Shown in pieces: positions 51,962 to 60,553 of a DNA stretch of 64,000 nucleotides; within the stretch, counting starts at the first letter, position 1, and each line of letters begins with the position of its first letter. The notes below the pieces were generated by a model. It made no database searches. It was not told the DNA's origin and worked only from the letters and a program-made list of their open reading frames with translations. The position numbers were made by a program, and so were the translations under genes. The stretch is from Alphaproteobacteria bacterium (lineage in GTDB: Bacteria > Planctomycetota > Phycisphaerae > UBA1845): assembly GCA_028285105.1 (NCBI GenBank), contig JANQQE010000030.1, positions 310,001-374,000 of the forward strand, read 5' to 3'.

Positions 51962-53674
51962 CTACGGCTGGCGGCCGAAGACTCTTAGCTCAGCGATACC
52001 GCCACAGGATGGGTCTTGGTGACCGACCAGGATCAGTTGTACCGAGCGGCCTCTGGTGCCATCCGGGATGGCTTGATCGATATCCACGCGACTGCCTGCG
52101 AAACCGTATTCCTGCGAGAAAGTCACGCCGCCATTGACGTCGAGGATTTGCAGCGTTCCGGCAGCGAATCCGAATTTGCCACCGCCTTCGAATTGTTCCG
52201 GATCGGTTTCGACGCGGGAGATGATGAATTCGGTTGCTTCGGCCAACTGCCATGTGAACACTTCGGAGTTATCGTCATCGGTTCCGCCATCGGAAAACCA
52301 ACTGCTGACGCTGTTGCCATCCAGCGCTGCAGCGACGGGGAAGTCGGCAGAGAAACGCGACGATGCACTACCGCCGCCCAGACCTGTGATGTTCAAGTTG
52401 ACGTCTTGCAGGAAGTCATCGAGAACGACTTCGCAGAATTGAACGACCGGGTCGTCGCCGCGGACACGCTGTCCTTGGTTGTTTTGATCGCATTTGGCAG
52501 CTTCTAGTGCGCTCGCCACGTCCTTGGCCCCCAGTGCCAATGACGCCGGTGCGCTGACGACATTGGCTCCGTATCGCGTAATCTGGCTGATCGCCTCGCG
52601 CGACGCACTAAAACCCTCGCCTTCATTTTGACCGAACGTATCGGTGTTTTCGTCGGCTGCAAAGGCTATGGAGAATCCATAAACAACGCCGACTGTCGTC
52701 ACCACGACCCCGGCAAGAATCGCTCCTTCCGCCGCGATGAAAAGCCCGCCAATCGTAAAGACAGCAGCTGCCGTCGCCGGAATGATGCTCCCCAATTGAG
52801 CGGCTTGCAACGCATCGTCTTTCACCTCGCCGATACACTGCTGGATACATTCAACGGGATCGACGTTGGGATTGTTGATGCAATTTCCGCCAATGATGCG
52901 GCTGGTCTCCGAACCGTTTCGACGTTGAATCTCGTTGTGGGCACCGACGATGAGGCCCGCGATGTATCGTTCGGCTTCGCGCACTTCATCGGCTTGCACC
53001 GTGACGGGCTCGATGTCGAACATGGCCAGCGTCAACGTCTGGTTCGTTTCCCACTCCGCAAGCAAGCCTTCGTAGAACTCGCGACTTTCAATCAATCCAC
53101 CGCGGAATGCATCGTTTTCCGATTGAGTGTCAAAGTCGTCGCCAGTGGCATCGAGTCGAGTCAGCGCCGAATCGATGTCTTCCAGGGTTGAGTTGATAAA
53201 CAACTCGATGATGGCGCCCGTTTCGACGCCTTCAAGATCGGCTAACTCGTCAGCGATCACATCGCCTTCGTCATTGACGCCATCGATCGATATACCGAAC
53301 CGGCCGGCGGTAATTGCGGCTTCGTTGGCAAGGACGTACGGCGGCATGGCGACGGAAAGCTCTCCATCGGCGTGCGCAAATGCTTCATGCTCCTGGACGA
53401 ATCCGTCATCCTGGCGGAACGAAACGATGCGGAACTCGCCCTCGACAATGCTGCTGTGGCGAATGGTCAGAAACTCACCGATCTTCAGATTCGCGGCGGA
53501 AAAATCCAACGCTTCGCTACCATTGTCCCCGCCGTCTCCGCCATCGCCGCCACCCCCGCCATTGTCATTGTCCACCGGTGGCGGTGTGCATGACGGCACA
53601 TTCATCGAAATGAAGAGCATGAGTCCGATGCAACCGATGGTCTTGGCGACATGACTTCCGCGACGATGCAACAT
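51962..53674 (-). CDS. large lipoprotein with hydrophobic hairpin and C-terminal discoidin-like domain
   Basis: 570 residues. The N-terminus AKTIGCIGLMLFISMNVPSC is a lipoprotein-type signal, with a Gly/Asp linker after the Cys. The middle contains cysteines (CINNPNVDPVECIQQC) followed by about 45 apolar Gly/Ala-rich residues (SIIPATAAAVFTIGGLFIAA, then AILAGVVVTTVGVVYGFSIAF), a helical hairpin that could enter a membrane. The last 140 residues (SRFSADFPVAAALDGNSVSSWFSDGG...FTWQLAEATEFIISRVE) resemble an F5/8 type C (discoidin) carbohydrate-binding domain. A cell-surface role is likely; the function is unknown. Confidence 0.65.
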   Translation of the reverse strand: MLHRRGSHVAKTIGCIGLMLFISMNVPSCTPPPVDNDNGGGGGDGGDGGDNGSEALDFSAANLKIGEFLTIRHSSIVEGEFRIVSFRQDDGFVQEHEAFAHADGELSVAMPPYVLANEAAITAGRFGISIDGVNDEGDVIADELADLEGVETGAIIELFINSTLEDIDSALTRLDATGDDFDTQSENDAFRGGLIESREFYEGLLAEWETNQTLTLAMFDIEPVTVQADEVREAERYIAGLIVGAHNEIQRRNGSETSRIIGGNCINNPNVDPVECIQQCIGEVKDDALQAAQLGSIIPATAAAVFTIGGLFIAAEGAILAGVVVTTVGVVYGFSIAFAADENTDTFGQNEGEGFSASREAISQITRYGANVVSAPASLALGAKDVASALEAAKCDQNNQGQRVRGDDPVVQFCEVVLDDFLQDVNLNITGLGGGSASSRFSADFPVAAALDGNSVSSWFSDGGTDDDNSEVFTWQLAEATEFIISRVETDPEQFEGGGKFGFAAGTLQILDVNGGVTFSQEYGFAGSRVDIDQAIPDGTRGRSVQLILVGHQDPSCGGIAELRVFGRQP

Positions 53675-53877
53675 GATTCACAGTTCCTTGGCGGGCAAAG
53701 TATCGCTTGGTTTCAAAACAGCGCTTTACGCAAGAGGTGCAACAATGATCAGCCGCCGATGGTTGCAATGCAAGTCATCGTTCAAACTGATTCGGAATGC
53801 CCGAGTTGTGATTTTACGAGATGGGGTTTGGCGAAGCAACGAATATCGAGATGGCGATTGGACGATTCACTTTGGCG

Positions 53878-55113
53878 TCAGTTCACAGCTTGCATGATGT
53901 TGATCAGGATGGAAATCATCAGCGCAATCGACACCACCACCAGCCATGTCCAAGCTTCGCTGCGCGGTTTCTTGGGATTGAGATCTTTCGCGGTCGGCGA
54001 TGAAACCGTCACGCCCGATTCGGCCAAGTCCTTGAGTACACCGGCATCGTACTTCTTGCGGGCAAGCAACGGCGCTTCACCCTTGGCGATCGCTTCAAAG
54101 TCAATGATAAGCTCCCGCGACGACGGATATCGATCTTCGCGCCGCTTGGCCATCATAAACTCAATCACCTCAGCCACTCCGGCAGAGAGCTTCGTGTTCA
54201 AATGGTCCGGCGGAATGAGCGGTTCTTTCAGATGCTTGTGCATGACTGCCGACGGTGTCGAACCGTCAAACGGTACGCGCCCCGTCACGACATGATAAAA
54301 CGTAGCACCCAACGAATAAATATCCGCCCGGAAGTCGATGTTGATCTCACCGCGAATCTGTTCGGGGCTGATGTAGTACGGTGTGCCATACGCCCGCCCC
54401 GCTTCCATCTCCGCCACTTTGTAATCGCTGACTTCGCGGGCGAGACCCATGTCGGCCAACTTCACCTCGCCGCTATTGGTGATCATGATGTTCTTGGGTT
54501 TGACATCGCGGTGAATGAATCCGCGGGCGTGGGCGTGTTCCAGCGCGCGGGCCACACCCAGGATCGTTTCCAGCGCGTCCTGCTCGTCGAGCGGTTTGTT
54601 GTCAACGATCTTGTCATACAACGTGCAACCGTCGATGTACTCCATCACGAAGTAGTGGTATCCACCAGCTTCACCGACATCGATGGCCTGCACGATATTC
54701 GGATGATTCAAACGAGCGGCTGCCCGCCCCTCGCGATAAAAGCGATCGACGAATTCCTGATTCTCGCTCATGCGGCGTGGCAAAACTTTAACCGCGACAA
54801 TGCGATCGAGGCTGAGTTGCTTGGCCTGGAACACGGTGGCCATCGCCCCTTGCCCCAGCTTTTTGAGAATTTGAAATCCGGGGATTTGCTGTGCGGGACG
54901 ATACATCGAATCTTCGTCCATCGCTTTCCCGAGGCGCGCAATCTGACTTTTGGTGAGGTATCCGCACGACACCAGAACGTCGGCAAGGGTGACCGTCTTA
55001 CCCTCGGCTTCGAGCTCTTCCTTGCGGTTTTTGCAGAGAGCAATCTCTTCGGACGTGCAGAGTTTCTGCTCGGTGATCTTGCGTAAGATATCGCTTTCGT
55101 CGCCAACGGTCAT
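53878..55113 (-). CDS. membrane-anchored serine/threonine protein kinase
   Basis: 411 residues. The first 75 form a helical domain (EQKLCTSEEIALCK...TLADVLVSCGYLTKSQIARL) seen ahead of many planctomycete kinases. The kinase domain (about 80-340) has GQGAMATVF (P-loop), VAVKVLPRR (ATP Lys), HRDVKPKNIM (catalytic loop; Glu or Asp is usual where Lys stands), ADMGLAR (DFG variant), GTPYYISPEQIRG and DIYSLGATFYHV. One C-terminal membrane helix ends the protein (WTWLVVVSIALMISILINIM), so it is anchored with the kinase in the cytoplasm. ATG 55113 or GTG 55119. The FHA protein at 44523 might read its phosphorylation, an inference. Confidence 0.92.
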   Translation of the reverse strand: MTVGDESDILRKITEQKLCTSEEIALCKNRKEELEAEGKTVTLADVLVSCGYLTKSQIARLGKAMDEDSMYRPAQQIPGFQILKKLGQGAMATVFQAKQLSLDRIVAVKVLPRRMSENQEFVDRFYREGRAAARLNHPNIVQAIDVGEAGGYHYFVMEYIDGCTLYDKIVDNKPLDEQDALETILGVARALEHAHARGFIHRDVKPKNIMITNSGEVKLADMGLAREVSDYKVAEMEAGRAYGTPYYISPEQIRGEINIDFRADIYSLGATFYHVVTGRVPFDGSTPSAVMHKHLKEPLIPPDHLNTKLSAGVAEVIEFMMAKRREDRYPSSRELIIDFEAIAKGEAPLLARKKYDAGVLKDLAESGVTVSSPTAKDLNPKKPRSEAWTWLVVVSIALMISILINIMQAVN

Positions 55114-55409
55114 AGGCACACGGTTCCGATTTTCAAATAGCTATGCAGTGCGGCTGCACGCGATTGGATTTCGACTATTTTCCCCTGACGAGAAACGGCG
55201 ATCATATGTGGCAATGGTAAGGCGTTCAACCAATATTTAACTGCGCTTGAAAAGTCTTGTTTCGTGCAAGATCGCAGGTTGTGAATAAAGCCGAATCCTG
55301 CCACCGCTCCCTTTCAATGGCCCATTATAGGCAGGCAAATTCGAGTCTTCCCAGAATTTGCGACCTACCTATATACCGATTCAAAAAATCATTAGAAACA
55401 GTCGCATTA

Positions 55410-56624
55410 TTATGATCCGCGCACAAATATTCCTTCGATTTGTTCGGCCAATGAAGTGCTACTGTTCGCATTCGTCCGATACACGTTGCATATCTTGCCA
55501 AGACGATCTGCATTGAATTCCGCGGCGGCTTGGTCGTCGAAATCTGATAAGCCGATTCGGCGTACGATTGCGGCGCGGAGGTGATCGATGCCGTCGCCAG
55601 TTGACGCCGAAATCTCAATGACGTTTGCGGTCGAAAATTTTGCGAACACTGCCCAATCCCTGGCGGCAGGCAAGTCGGATTTATTGGCTACGAATATGTC
55701 ATTGGTTTCGACCTTCGAGGCGGCATCGTCCAGGTCGGCTCGTGTTGCTGTGCTTCGGTCGATCACGCAGATGCGGAGGCTGCTTTCCTTCGCCGCCGAT
55801 CGGCCCCGGGCGATGGCGATGTCTTCCAGCGACGTGGGGGCATCGCGCAGACCAGCCGTATCGATCAGCGTTAACCCGACACCATCAATGACAACCGCCA
55901 CCGTGACCCAGTCGCGGGTGGTGCCTTCGGTGTCCGAAACGATCACTTCGCCACGACCCGAAAGCGCATTGACCAGCGACGACTTTCCGGCATTGGGCGG
56001 TCCGATCACGCTGATTTTCGGCGGTGTCAGCAAGTTCGCCGCGCGATTGGATTGTTCGATGAGGGCCTGCAGTTTCGCGCGCGCATTGTTTACGTTCCCG
56101 CACTTTGCCGCATCGATGATTTCGATGTATGCGATTGGGAGCAATTCGATCTGTAACATCAGAAACCTCGCAGCCCGTCGCGTGGTTGCACGAATCAACC
56201 GCCTCATCGCGTCGGCTGCGATGGTCGCGCGCATGCCGTCGTTCGTCGGGTTGCAACTCGCAACTGAATCGGGCGGCACCAACGATGCGCCTCGTTCCGT
56301 GAGCATCATCAGGATGCGTTCAACAACGCGAATCCCGCCGTGCCCGGAAATATCGACACCGACCACATTGCCAGCACTCCCGTGCTGTGGGGCGAGGATG
56401 ACTTCGTCAATTGCCTCAGTGTCATCGTAGAACTTACCGAAGTACAAGCGTCCTGGTTGGGGCGATTCGGGGAGCTTGGTTTTGAATCCTTCCACGCATT
56501 CGCAAACAATCGACCACGATTTGTCACCGCACAGTGCAATTACCGCAATCGCCCCTACGCCCGGCGGAGTAAGTGGACAACAAATGAGCGAATCGAATGT
56601 TGTGGGAGTGTCATGCAATGGCAT
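55410..56624 (-). CDS. mnmE: MnmE/TrmE-like GTPase lacking the C-terminal Cys motif
   Basis: 404 residues, against about 450 for usual MnmE. The N-terminal folate-binding-like part contains PGVGAIAVIALCG and the VGVDISGHGGIRVVERIL block (ElsCHGG variant). The helical region and the inserted G domain follow: IGPPNAGKSSLVNALSGRGEVIVSDTEGTTRDWV, LIDTAGLRD, NKSD. MnmE with MnmG modifies wobble uridine of tRNA. The C-terminus normally ends FC(I/L)GK, whose Cys is needed for activity; here it ends EQIEGIFVRGS. It may be a diverged or non-catalytic form. coaX lies 48 bp upstream on the same strand. Confidence 0.78.
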   Translation of the reverse strand: MPLHDTPTTFDSLICCPLTPPGVGAIAVIALCGDKSWSIVCECVEGFKTKLPESPQPGRLYFGKFYDDTEAIDEVILAPQHGSAGNVVGVDISGHGGIRVVERILMMLTERGASLVPPDSVASCNPTNDGMRATIAADAMRRLIRATTRRAARFLMLQIELLPIAYIEIIDAAKCGNVNNARAKLQALIEQSNRAANLLTPPKISVIGPPNAGKSSLVNALSGRGEVIVSDTEGTTRDWVTVAVVIDGVGLTLIDTAGLRDAPTSLEDIAIARGRSAAKESSLRICVIDRSTATRADLDDAASKVETNDIFVANKSDLPAARDWAVFAKFSTANVIEISASTGDGIDHLRAAIVRRIGLSDFDDQAAAEFNADRLGKICNVYRTNANSSTSLAEQIEGIFVRGS

Positions 56625-56672
56625 TTCTCTAACCGAACTGAATCGTCGCCCGGCAGAAATGTTTCGCTTTGG

Positions 56673-57470
56673 CTATCCGCGCATTTCGGTGGCGCGCTTG
56701 ATATACGCGATGCCGATACCCATCAAGCACAGGTCAGGTACCCAGCTGTCAACAAAGTCGAGGTCATCCTTCAGCGCCTCTGCTCCCCCACCGGTCAGCA
56801 CCACCTGATTCCAACGGTTTTCGTCGGTGGCGATCTGTTCGACGATGCCTCGAATCGCCCCGCATATGCCGTAATGAATTCCGCTCTGGATCGCCGCATC
56901 GGTTGACTTGCCGATGACGTTTCCGGCGAGCATTTTCTCGACCAGGGGAAGTTGCGCGGTATCGCTGTTGAGCGACCGGGCTTGCAGGTACGGCCCGGGC
57001 AGAATCGTCCCGCCCTGAAACACGCCATCGTTATCGATCAAGTCAATCGTGATCGCACTGCCAACGTCGACAATCGTGCAGGCATGGCCAGTATGGTCGA
57101 AAGCGGCGGCGGCTGTGCAGATGCGATCGACACCAACCAGCGACGGTTCGGGAAGGTCCACCTCAACCGGAAGCGGTGTGTTCTGCCCAACGACAAACGG
57201 GCGAAGTTCCAACTCGTTTTCGATATGGTCGGCCAACCACCCGGTCACCTCCGGAACGACCGAAGCAATGATGATCGCCTGCCGCATTTCGTTTTCGCAC
57301 TTTTCGCGCACGACATCCAGCGCGCGAAACACGTCGGCTTGTACGTGCGACCCAACCCGTTCGACATCTTTGATATCGCCATCGACCCAACGGGCCAGCT
57401 TGATCGACGTGTTGCCGACATCCACAACCACCATCGACAACGGCCCGAGATCGCCCACTTGATAATTCAT
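56673..57470 (-). CDS. coaX: type III pantothenate kinase
   Basis: 265 residues, the normal length. VVVDVGNTSIKLARW (phosphate-binding motif of the ASKHA fold), SLVGVDRICTAAAAF, TIVDVGSAITIDLID and GGTILPGPYLQARSL are family landmarks. CoaX phosphorylates pantothenate to start coenzyme A synthesis and needs a monovalent cation. The usual DFGTA(T) motif reads DVGSAIT. Its start overlaps the obg stop by 4 bp (ATGA), so the genes are translationally coupled. Confidence 0.93.
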   Translation of the reverse strand: MNYQVGDLGPLSMVVVDVGNTSIKLARWVDGDIKDVERVGSHVQADVFRALDVVREKCENEMRQAIIIASVVPEVTGWLADHIENELELRPFVVGQNTPLPVEVDLPEPSLVGVDRICTAAAAFDHTGHACTIVDVGSAITIDLIDNDGVFQGGTILPGPYLQARSLNSDTAQLPLVEKMLAGNVIGKSTDAAIQSGIHYGICGAIRGIVEQIATDENRWNQVVLTGGGAEALKDDLDFVDSWVPDLCLMGIGIAYIKRATEMRG

Positions 57471-58519
57471 GATTCGTTCGTCCTGAGGTGCGGAGGCGTT
57501 GGCAGTTCGATCGGTTGTCGCTCCACCGGTTTGTTTCGACCCACCATCGACCAGAGTCGTTCGGTCAGTTGGCCAACACCTTGACCGCTCACCGCGCTGA
57601 TGCTCAAAACATCCTTACCGATCGCCTCCGCGAATTCGTCCACCGCCTCCGAATCGGGCAGCAGGTCGGTCTTGTTGGCGACGACGATTTCTTCCTTGTT
57701 TGCGAGCGATGCGCTGTGTTCGCGAAGCTCCCGTCGGATGGCATGATACGCGTCAACTGGCGATTGTTCATCCATCGGACAGACATCGACCAAATGCACG
57801 ATTACCCGCGTCCGTTCAATGTGCCGCAAGAATGCATCGCCCAGGCCAGCCCCCTCGTGCGCACCTTCAATTAAACCGGGAATATCGGCAACCACAAACC
57901 GACGGTTGTCGGAAAGCTCGACGATACCGAGTTGCGGTTTCAGCGTGGTGAACGGATACGCACCGATCTTCGGTCGGGCTTGCGAGATGCGCGACAGGAG
58001 CGTGCTTTTGCCGGCATTGGGCAAACCAACCAACCCGACGTCGGCGATGAGTTTCAATTCCAAACGCAACTCGCGCGACTCGCCCGGTTCACCCGGTTCG
58101 TGTTCGCGCGGGGCTTGCTGGGTTGCCGTCGCAAAGCTGACGTTCCCCCGACCGCCTTTACCCCCTATGGCGATGCGGCATTCCACACCTTCGTCGTGCA
58201 AATCTTTGACCAGCAGATCGGTCGAACGATCGTAAACCAAGGTTCCGACTGGCAATTCGATAATCAAATCGTTGCCCCCGGCGCCCGTCTTGTTCTTGCC
58301 TTCGCCCGGACCGCCGTTGGAGGCGTTCCAATGATGCTTGCCCTTGAAGTCGAGCAGTGTCTCAACGGAGTGATTACCGCGCAAGATCACACTGCCGCCG
58401 TCACCACCGCTGCCACCGTCAGGCCCACCGAAGGCGACGTACTTCTCGCGTCGGAAACTGACGCAACCGTCACCACCGTTACCGGCTTGCACGACTATTT
58501 CGGCTTCATCGATAAACAT
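57467..58519 (-). CDS. obg: Obg family GTPase (ObgE/CgtA)
   Basis: 350 residues from ATG 58519; the frame to 58585 has no site and overlaps the terminator. The glycine-rich Obg fold is complete: MFIDEAEIVVQAGNGGDGCVSFRREKYVAFGGPDGGSGGDGG. The G domain has VGLPNAGKSTLLS, KIGAYPFTTLKPQLG, DIPGLIEGAHEGAGLG and NKTD. Obg takes part in 50S assembly and stress response. The gene order rpmA-obg is common, but here a strong terminator separates the two. Confidence 0.96.
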   Translation of the reverse strand: MFIDEAEIVVQAGNGGDGCVSFRREKYVAFGGPDGGSGGDGGSVILRGNHSVETLLDFKGKHHWNASNGGPGEGKNKTGAGGNDLIIELPVGTLVYDRSTDLLVKDLHDEGVECRIAIGGKGGRGNVSFATATQQAPREHEPGEPGESRELRLELKLIADVGLVGLPNAGKSTLLSRISQARPKIGAYPFTTLKPQLGIVELSDNRRFVVADIPGLIEGAHEGAGLGDAFLRHIERTRVIVHLVDVCPMDEQSPVDAYHAIRRELREHSASLANKEEIVVANKTDLLPDSEAVDEFAEAIGKDVLSISAVSGQGVGQLTERLWSMVGRNKPVERQPIELPTPPHLRTNES

Positions 58520-58564
58520 GATTCTGATTCTAGAAGTTGCTGCCAACCGTTCCAAAGCCGGCGC

Positions 58565-58593
58565 GCAAAAAAAGAGGGCTGACACTTAGCCCT
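58565..58593 (-). terminator. Rho-independent terminator after rpmA
   Basis: On the minus strand AGAGGGCT (58593-58586), 7-nt loop, AGCCCTCT (58578-58571), then TTTTTT (58570-58565). The perfect 8-bp stem and T-run lie 74 bp after the rpmA stop and 46 bp before obg, so obg needs its own promoter or read-through. Confidence 0.9.
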
Positions 58594-58666
58594 CTCAATA
58601 TCAATTCTGCAAGACCGCATGGCAACAGAGTCCAACACACCAAGCGTCTTCGACATGACGCAGACG

Positions 58667-58912
58667 CTAGTTGGCCGACGGGACCACCCGAACTTTGCGG
58701 CCTTTGAATTCCACATGGCCGTCGCACAAAGCAAACAGCGTGTAGTCGCTGCCGCACCCGACGTGGCGACCCGGAATGAACTTGGTTCCACACTGGCGGA
58801 CGATGATCGATCCGGTCTGAACAACTTCGCCACCGTACTTTTTCACACCACGATACTGAGGGTTACTGTCACGACCGTTGCGCGATGAACCCTGCCCCTT
58901 CTTATGTGCCAT
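58667..58912 (-). CDS. rpmA: 50S ribosomal protein bL27
   Basis: 81 residues from ATG 58912. [48 protein letters not shown] is bL27, whose N-terminal tail reaches the peptidyl transferase centre. There is no Firmicute-type N-terminal cleaved extension. rplU (bL21), nearly always just upstream, is missing; a hypothetical exported protein gene is there instead. A promoter is visible at 58979-59006. Confidence 0.96.
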   Translation of the reverse strand: MAHKKGQGSSRNGRDSNPQYRGVKKYGGEVVQTGSIIVRQCGTKFIPGRHVGCGSDYTLFALCDGHVEFKGRKVRVVPSAN

Positions 58913-58978
58913 CAGACAACTCCAACATGGACAATGATGCTGCAGACGAGGCCCTTCGACCTGCCGACTGAGCCCCAC

Positions 58979-59006
58979 AATCTAACAATCTGTCAGAATC
59001 TTTCAA
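58979..59006 (-). promoter_or_regulatory. probable sigma70 promoter for rpmA
   Basis: On the minus strand TTGAAA (59006-59001), 16-bp spacer, TAGATT (58984-58979). Transcription would begin near 58972, about 60 nt before the rpmA ATG. Its presence agrees with rpmA being separate from an rplU gene. Confidence 0.5.
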
Positions 59007-59046
59007 ATTTACGAATTGGGAGAAGAGATTTCCGGATCTTAGAGTC

Positions 59047-59697
59047 CTACCGCATGATCCATTCACGGAGACGCCGGATGGGCGTCGATGATGCCCGGGT
59101 GATCTCATCTCCTGGGATGTCATAGGTGATTGCCAGGGTCTTCCGCAATGGGAAGAACCGCGGATTTTCGCTCGACTCGGGTTTTTGAGGGTCGAAACTG
59201 GGGTTGGTGGCCTTGGCGTACTCACCGGAAAGGCCAGCAAGGAATACCGTCACCGAATCGGCTTTCGGATCGAAATTGCGGAATACCGCCACCGATGTCC
59301 GTGCATGGTCTTCGCCCTGAAGCAGCTGCCCGTTGATGCGGATCGGGTCTCTGAAAAACGGGTACAGTTTGCTGTATCGCTGTTTAAGAACATCGTAAAC
59401 CGAGGGGCTTACCGCTTCGCCGGCAGGGATTACCTCGAGCGTGGACGTCACCAGATCGAATGTCGGATAGAAATCGATGTCCTTACCGGTGTTGTTGGTC
59501 ACCGTATACAGCATGTACCAAAATGCCGTCGGATGATTGTCACCCGGCAGGGTCACGCTGATTCGCCGAAGGTCGTGGAACTCGATATCGAGTTGCCACT
59601 TTCGGGCGATTTTGCTGGCTTCTGGGGCTGCCGACACCGATGCCGCAATACAGCACAGACCGGCCAAGCATGCGAGTTGGGCGAGTCGCGTCTTCAT
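59047..59697 (-). CDS. hypothetical exported protein
   Basis: 216 residues from ATG 59697 (a frame to 59742 exists). Signal peptide: MKTRLAQLACLAGLCCIAASVSAAPE, cleavage probably after SAA. The mature protein begins with beta-rich sequence (WQLDIEFHDLRRISVTLPGDNHPTAFWYMLYTVTNNTGKDIDFYPTFDLVT), resembling a periplasmic immunoglobulin-like domain that follows YtV.N.t in planctomycete proteins. No catalytic residues were recognised. It stands upstream of rpmA, where rplU is expected, but with its own stop and a 134-bp gap. Confidence 0.65.
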   Translation of the reverse strand: MKTRLAQLACLAGLCCIAASVSAAPEASKIARKWQLDIEFHDLRRISVTLPGDNHPTAFWYMLYTVTNNTGKDIDFYPTFDLVTSTLEVIPAGEAVSPSVYDVLKQRYSKLYPFFRDPIRINGQLLQGEDHARTSVAVFRNFDPKADSVTVFLAGLSGEYAKATNPSFDPQKPESSENPRFFPLRKTLAITYDIPGDEITRASSTPIRRLREWIMR

Positions 59698-60061
59698 GCC
59701 CGATAAGTCTACCCAGCCACCCTTGCCTGTCAACGAAATCACGCTAACGCCAGCCGTTCAAGCGGCAATGCGAATTGTTCACTCGCCCCGCGAAGCCGTC
59801 ACCCGCCATTCAGCACATTCACGCGGCACATCCAGGCATGACCTCGCCACTTAAGGGTCAGCCCCCGATTCATTGGGACGTTGCGCAAAGAAAATTTGAG
59901 GGCGAATCGGACAACCAGTGCCAATAAGTGGCATTTTATTGCACCCACCCAAATCTTGGAAAGATCACCGGGAGCATCTTCACAATAGACCTCACAGAAG
60001 GGCGTTGTGAATGTTGGTGATCGTCACCGCATTGCAAACGGGGATAGCGAGGAGAGGCATC
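59698..60061. other. intergenic region between divergent genes
   Basis: 364 bp with no supportable gene. TGCCA (59919-59923) and TGGCA (59929-59933) followed by TTTTA form a small weak hairpin. GGTGA-TCG-TCACC (60016-60028) is a palindrome 34 bp before the PilZ gene and could be an operator or chance. Confidence 0.35.
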
Positions 60062-60451
60062 ATGTTCTGCACATCACGCAAATTGGCAACATCGTCGGTC
60101 ATACTGGACTGGGTCAATGACGCACGTCGCAATGGCACCACCGATAACTACAAGGGCAAGCGCCTCCATGAGCGAACGACCTGGAACGCATCGCTGGCCG
60201 TCCGCATCCTGACCGGACCCGATAAAGGTTCCGTCATCATGGTCAAAGCCCGCGACGTATCTCTGGGAGGTGTTGGCTTCCTCTCGCGCCAGAAGATCAA
60301 TCACCACACGCGCCTCGAAATCTGCGCCGGTAACAACGCCCGCAGCGTCACCGGCCGAGTCGTCCATACGACGAACACACTAGGCGGACAGATCGTTGGC
60401 GTCGAATTCGACAGCAGCGCCCCATCCCCCACCCGCCGCCTCGCCGGTTGA
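60062..60451 (+). CDS. PilZ domain protein
   Basis: 129 residues from ATG 60062, preceded by GAGGAGAGG. RLHERTTW holds the R-x-x-x-R motif, and ARDVSLGGVGFLS holds D-x-S-x-x-G; together they bind cyclic di-GMP. The closing strand VGVEFDS is typical. The first 45 residues carry no known domain. It is the intact counterpart of the PilZ-like gene at 39534, so c-di-GMP signalling is likely in this organism. The target cannot be named from the context. Confidence 0.85.
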   Translation: MFCTSRKLATSSVILDWVNDARRNGTTDNYKGKRLHERTTWNASLAVRILTGPDKGSVIMVKARDVSLGGVGFLSRQKINHHTRLEICAGNNARSVTGRVVHTTNTLGGQIVGVEFDSSAPSPTRRLAG

Positions 60452-60494
60452 TGTGCAAGCAACGATAGGTTATTGGAAGTAACGCTCCCACGCC

Positions 60495-60528
60495 CAAAAA
60501 AGTCCAGCGCTCAAGGAAGTAGCGCAGG
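60495..60528 (-). terminator. probable terminator of the DUF4241-like gene
   Basis: On the minus strand GCGCT (60525-60521), 9-nt loop, AGCGC (60511-60507), CTGGAC, TTTTTT (about 60501-60495). Two outer G-C pairs extend the stem across a mismatch. It lies 26 bp after the stop of the gene at 60554. Confidence 0.55.
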
Positions 60529-60553
60529 CACGCCTAACACATATTCACGAGCA

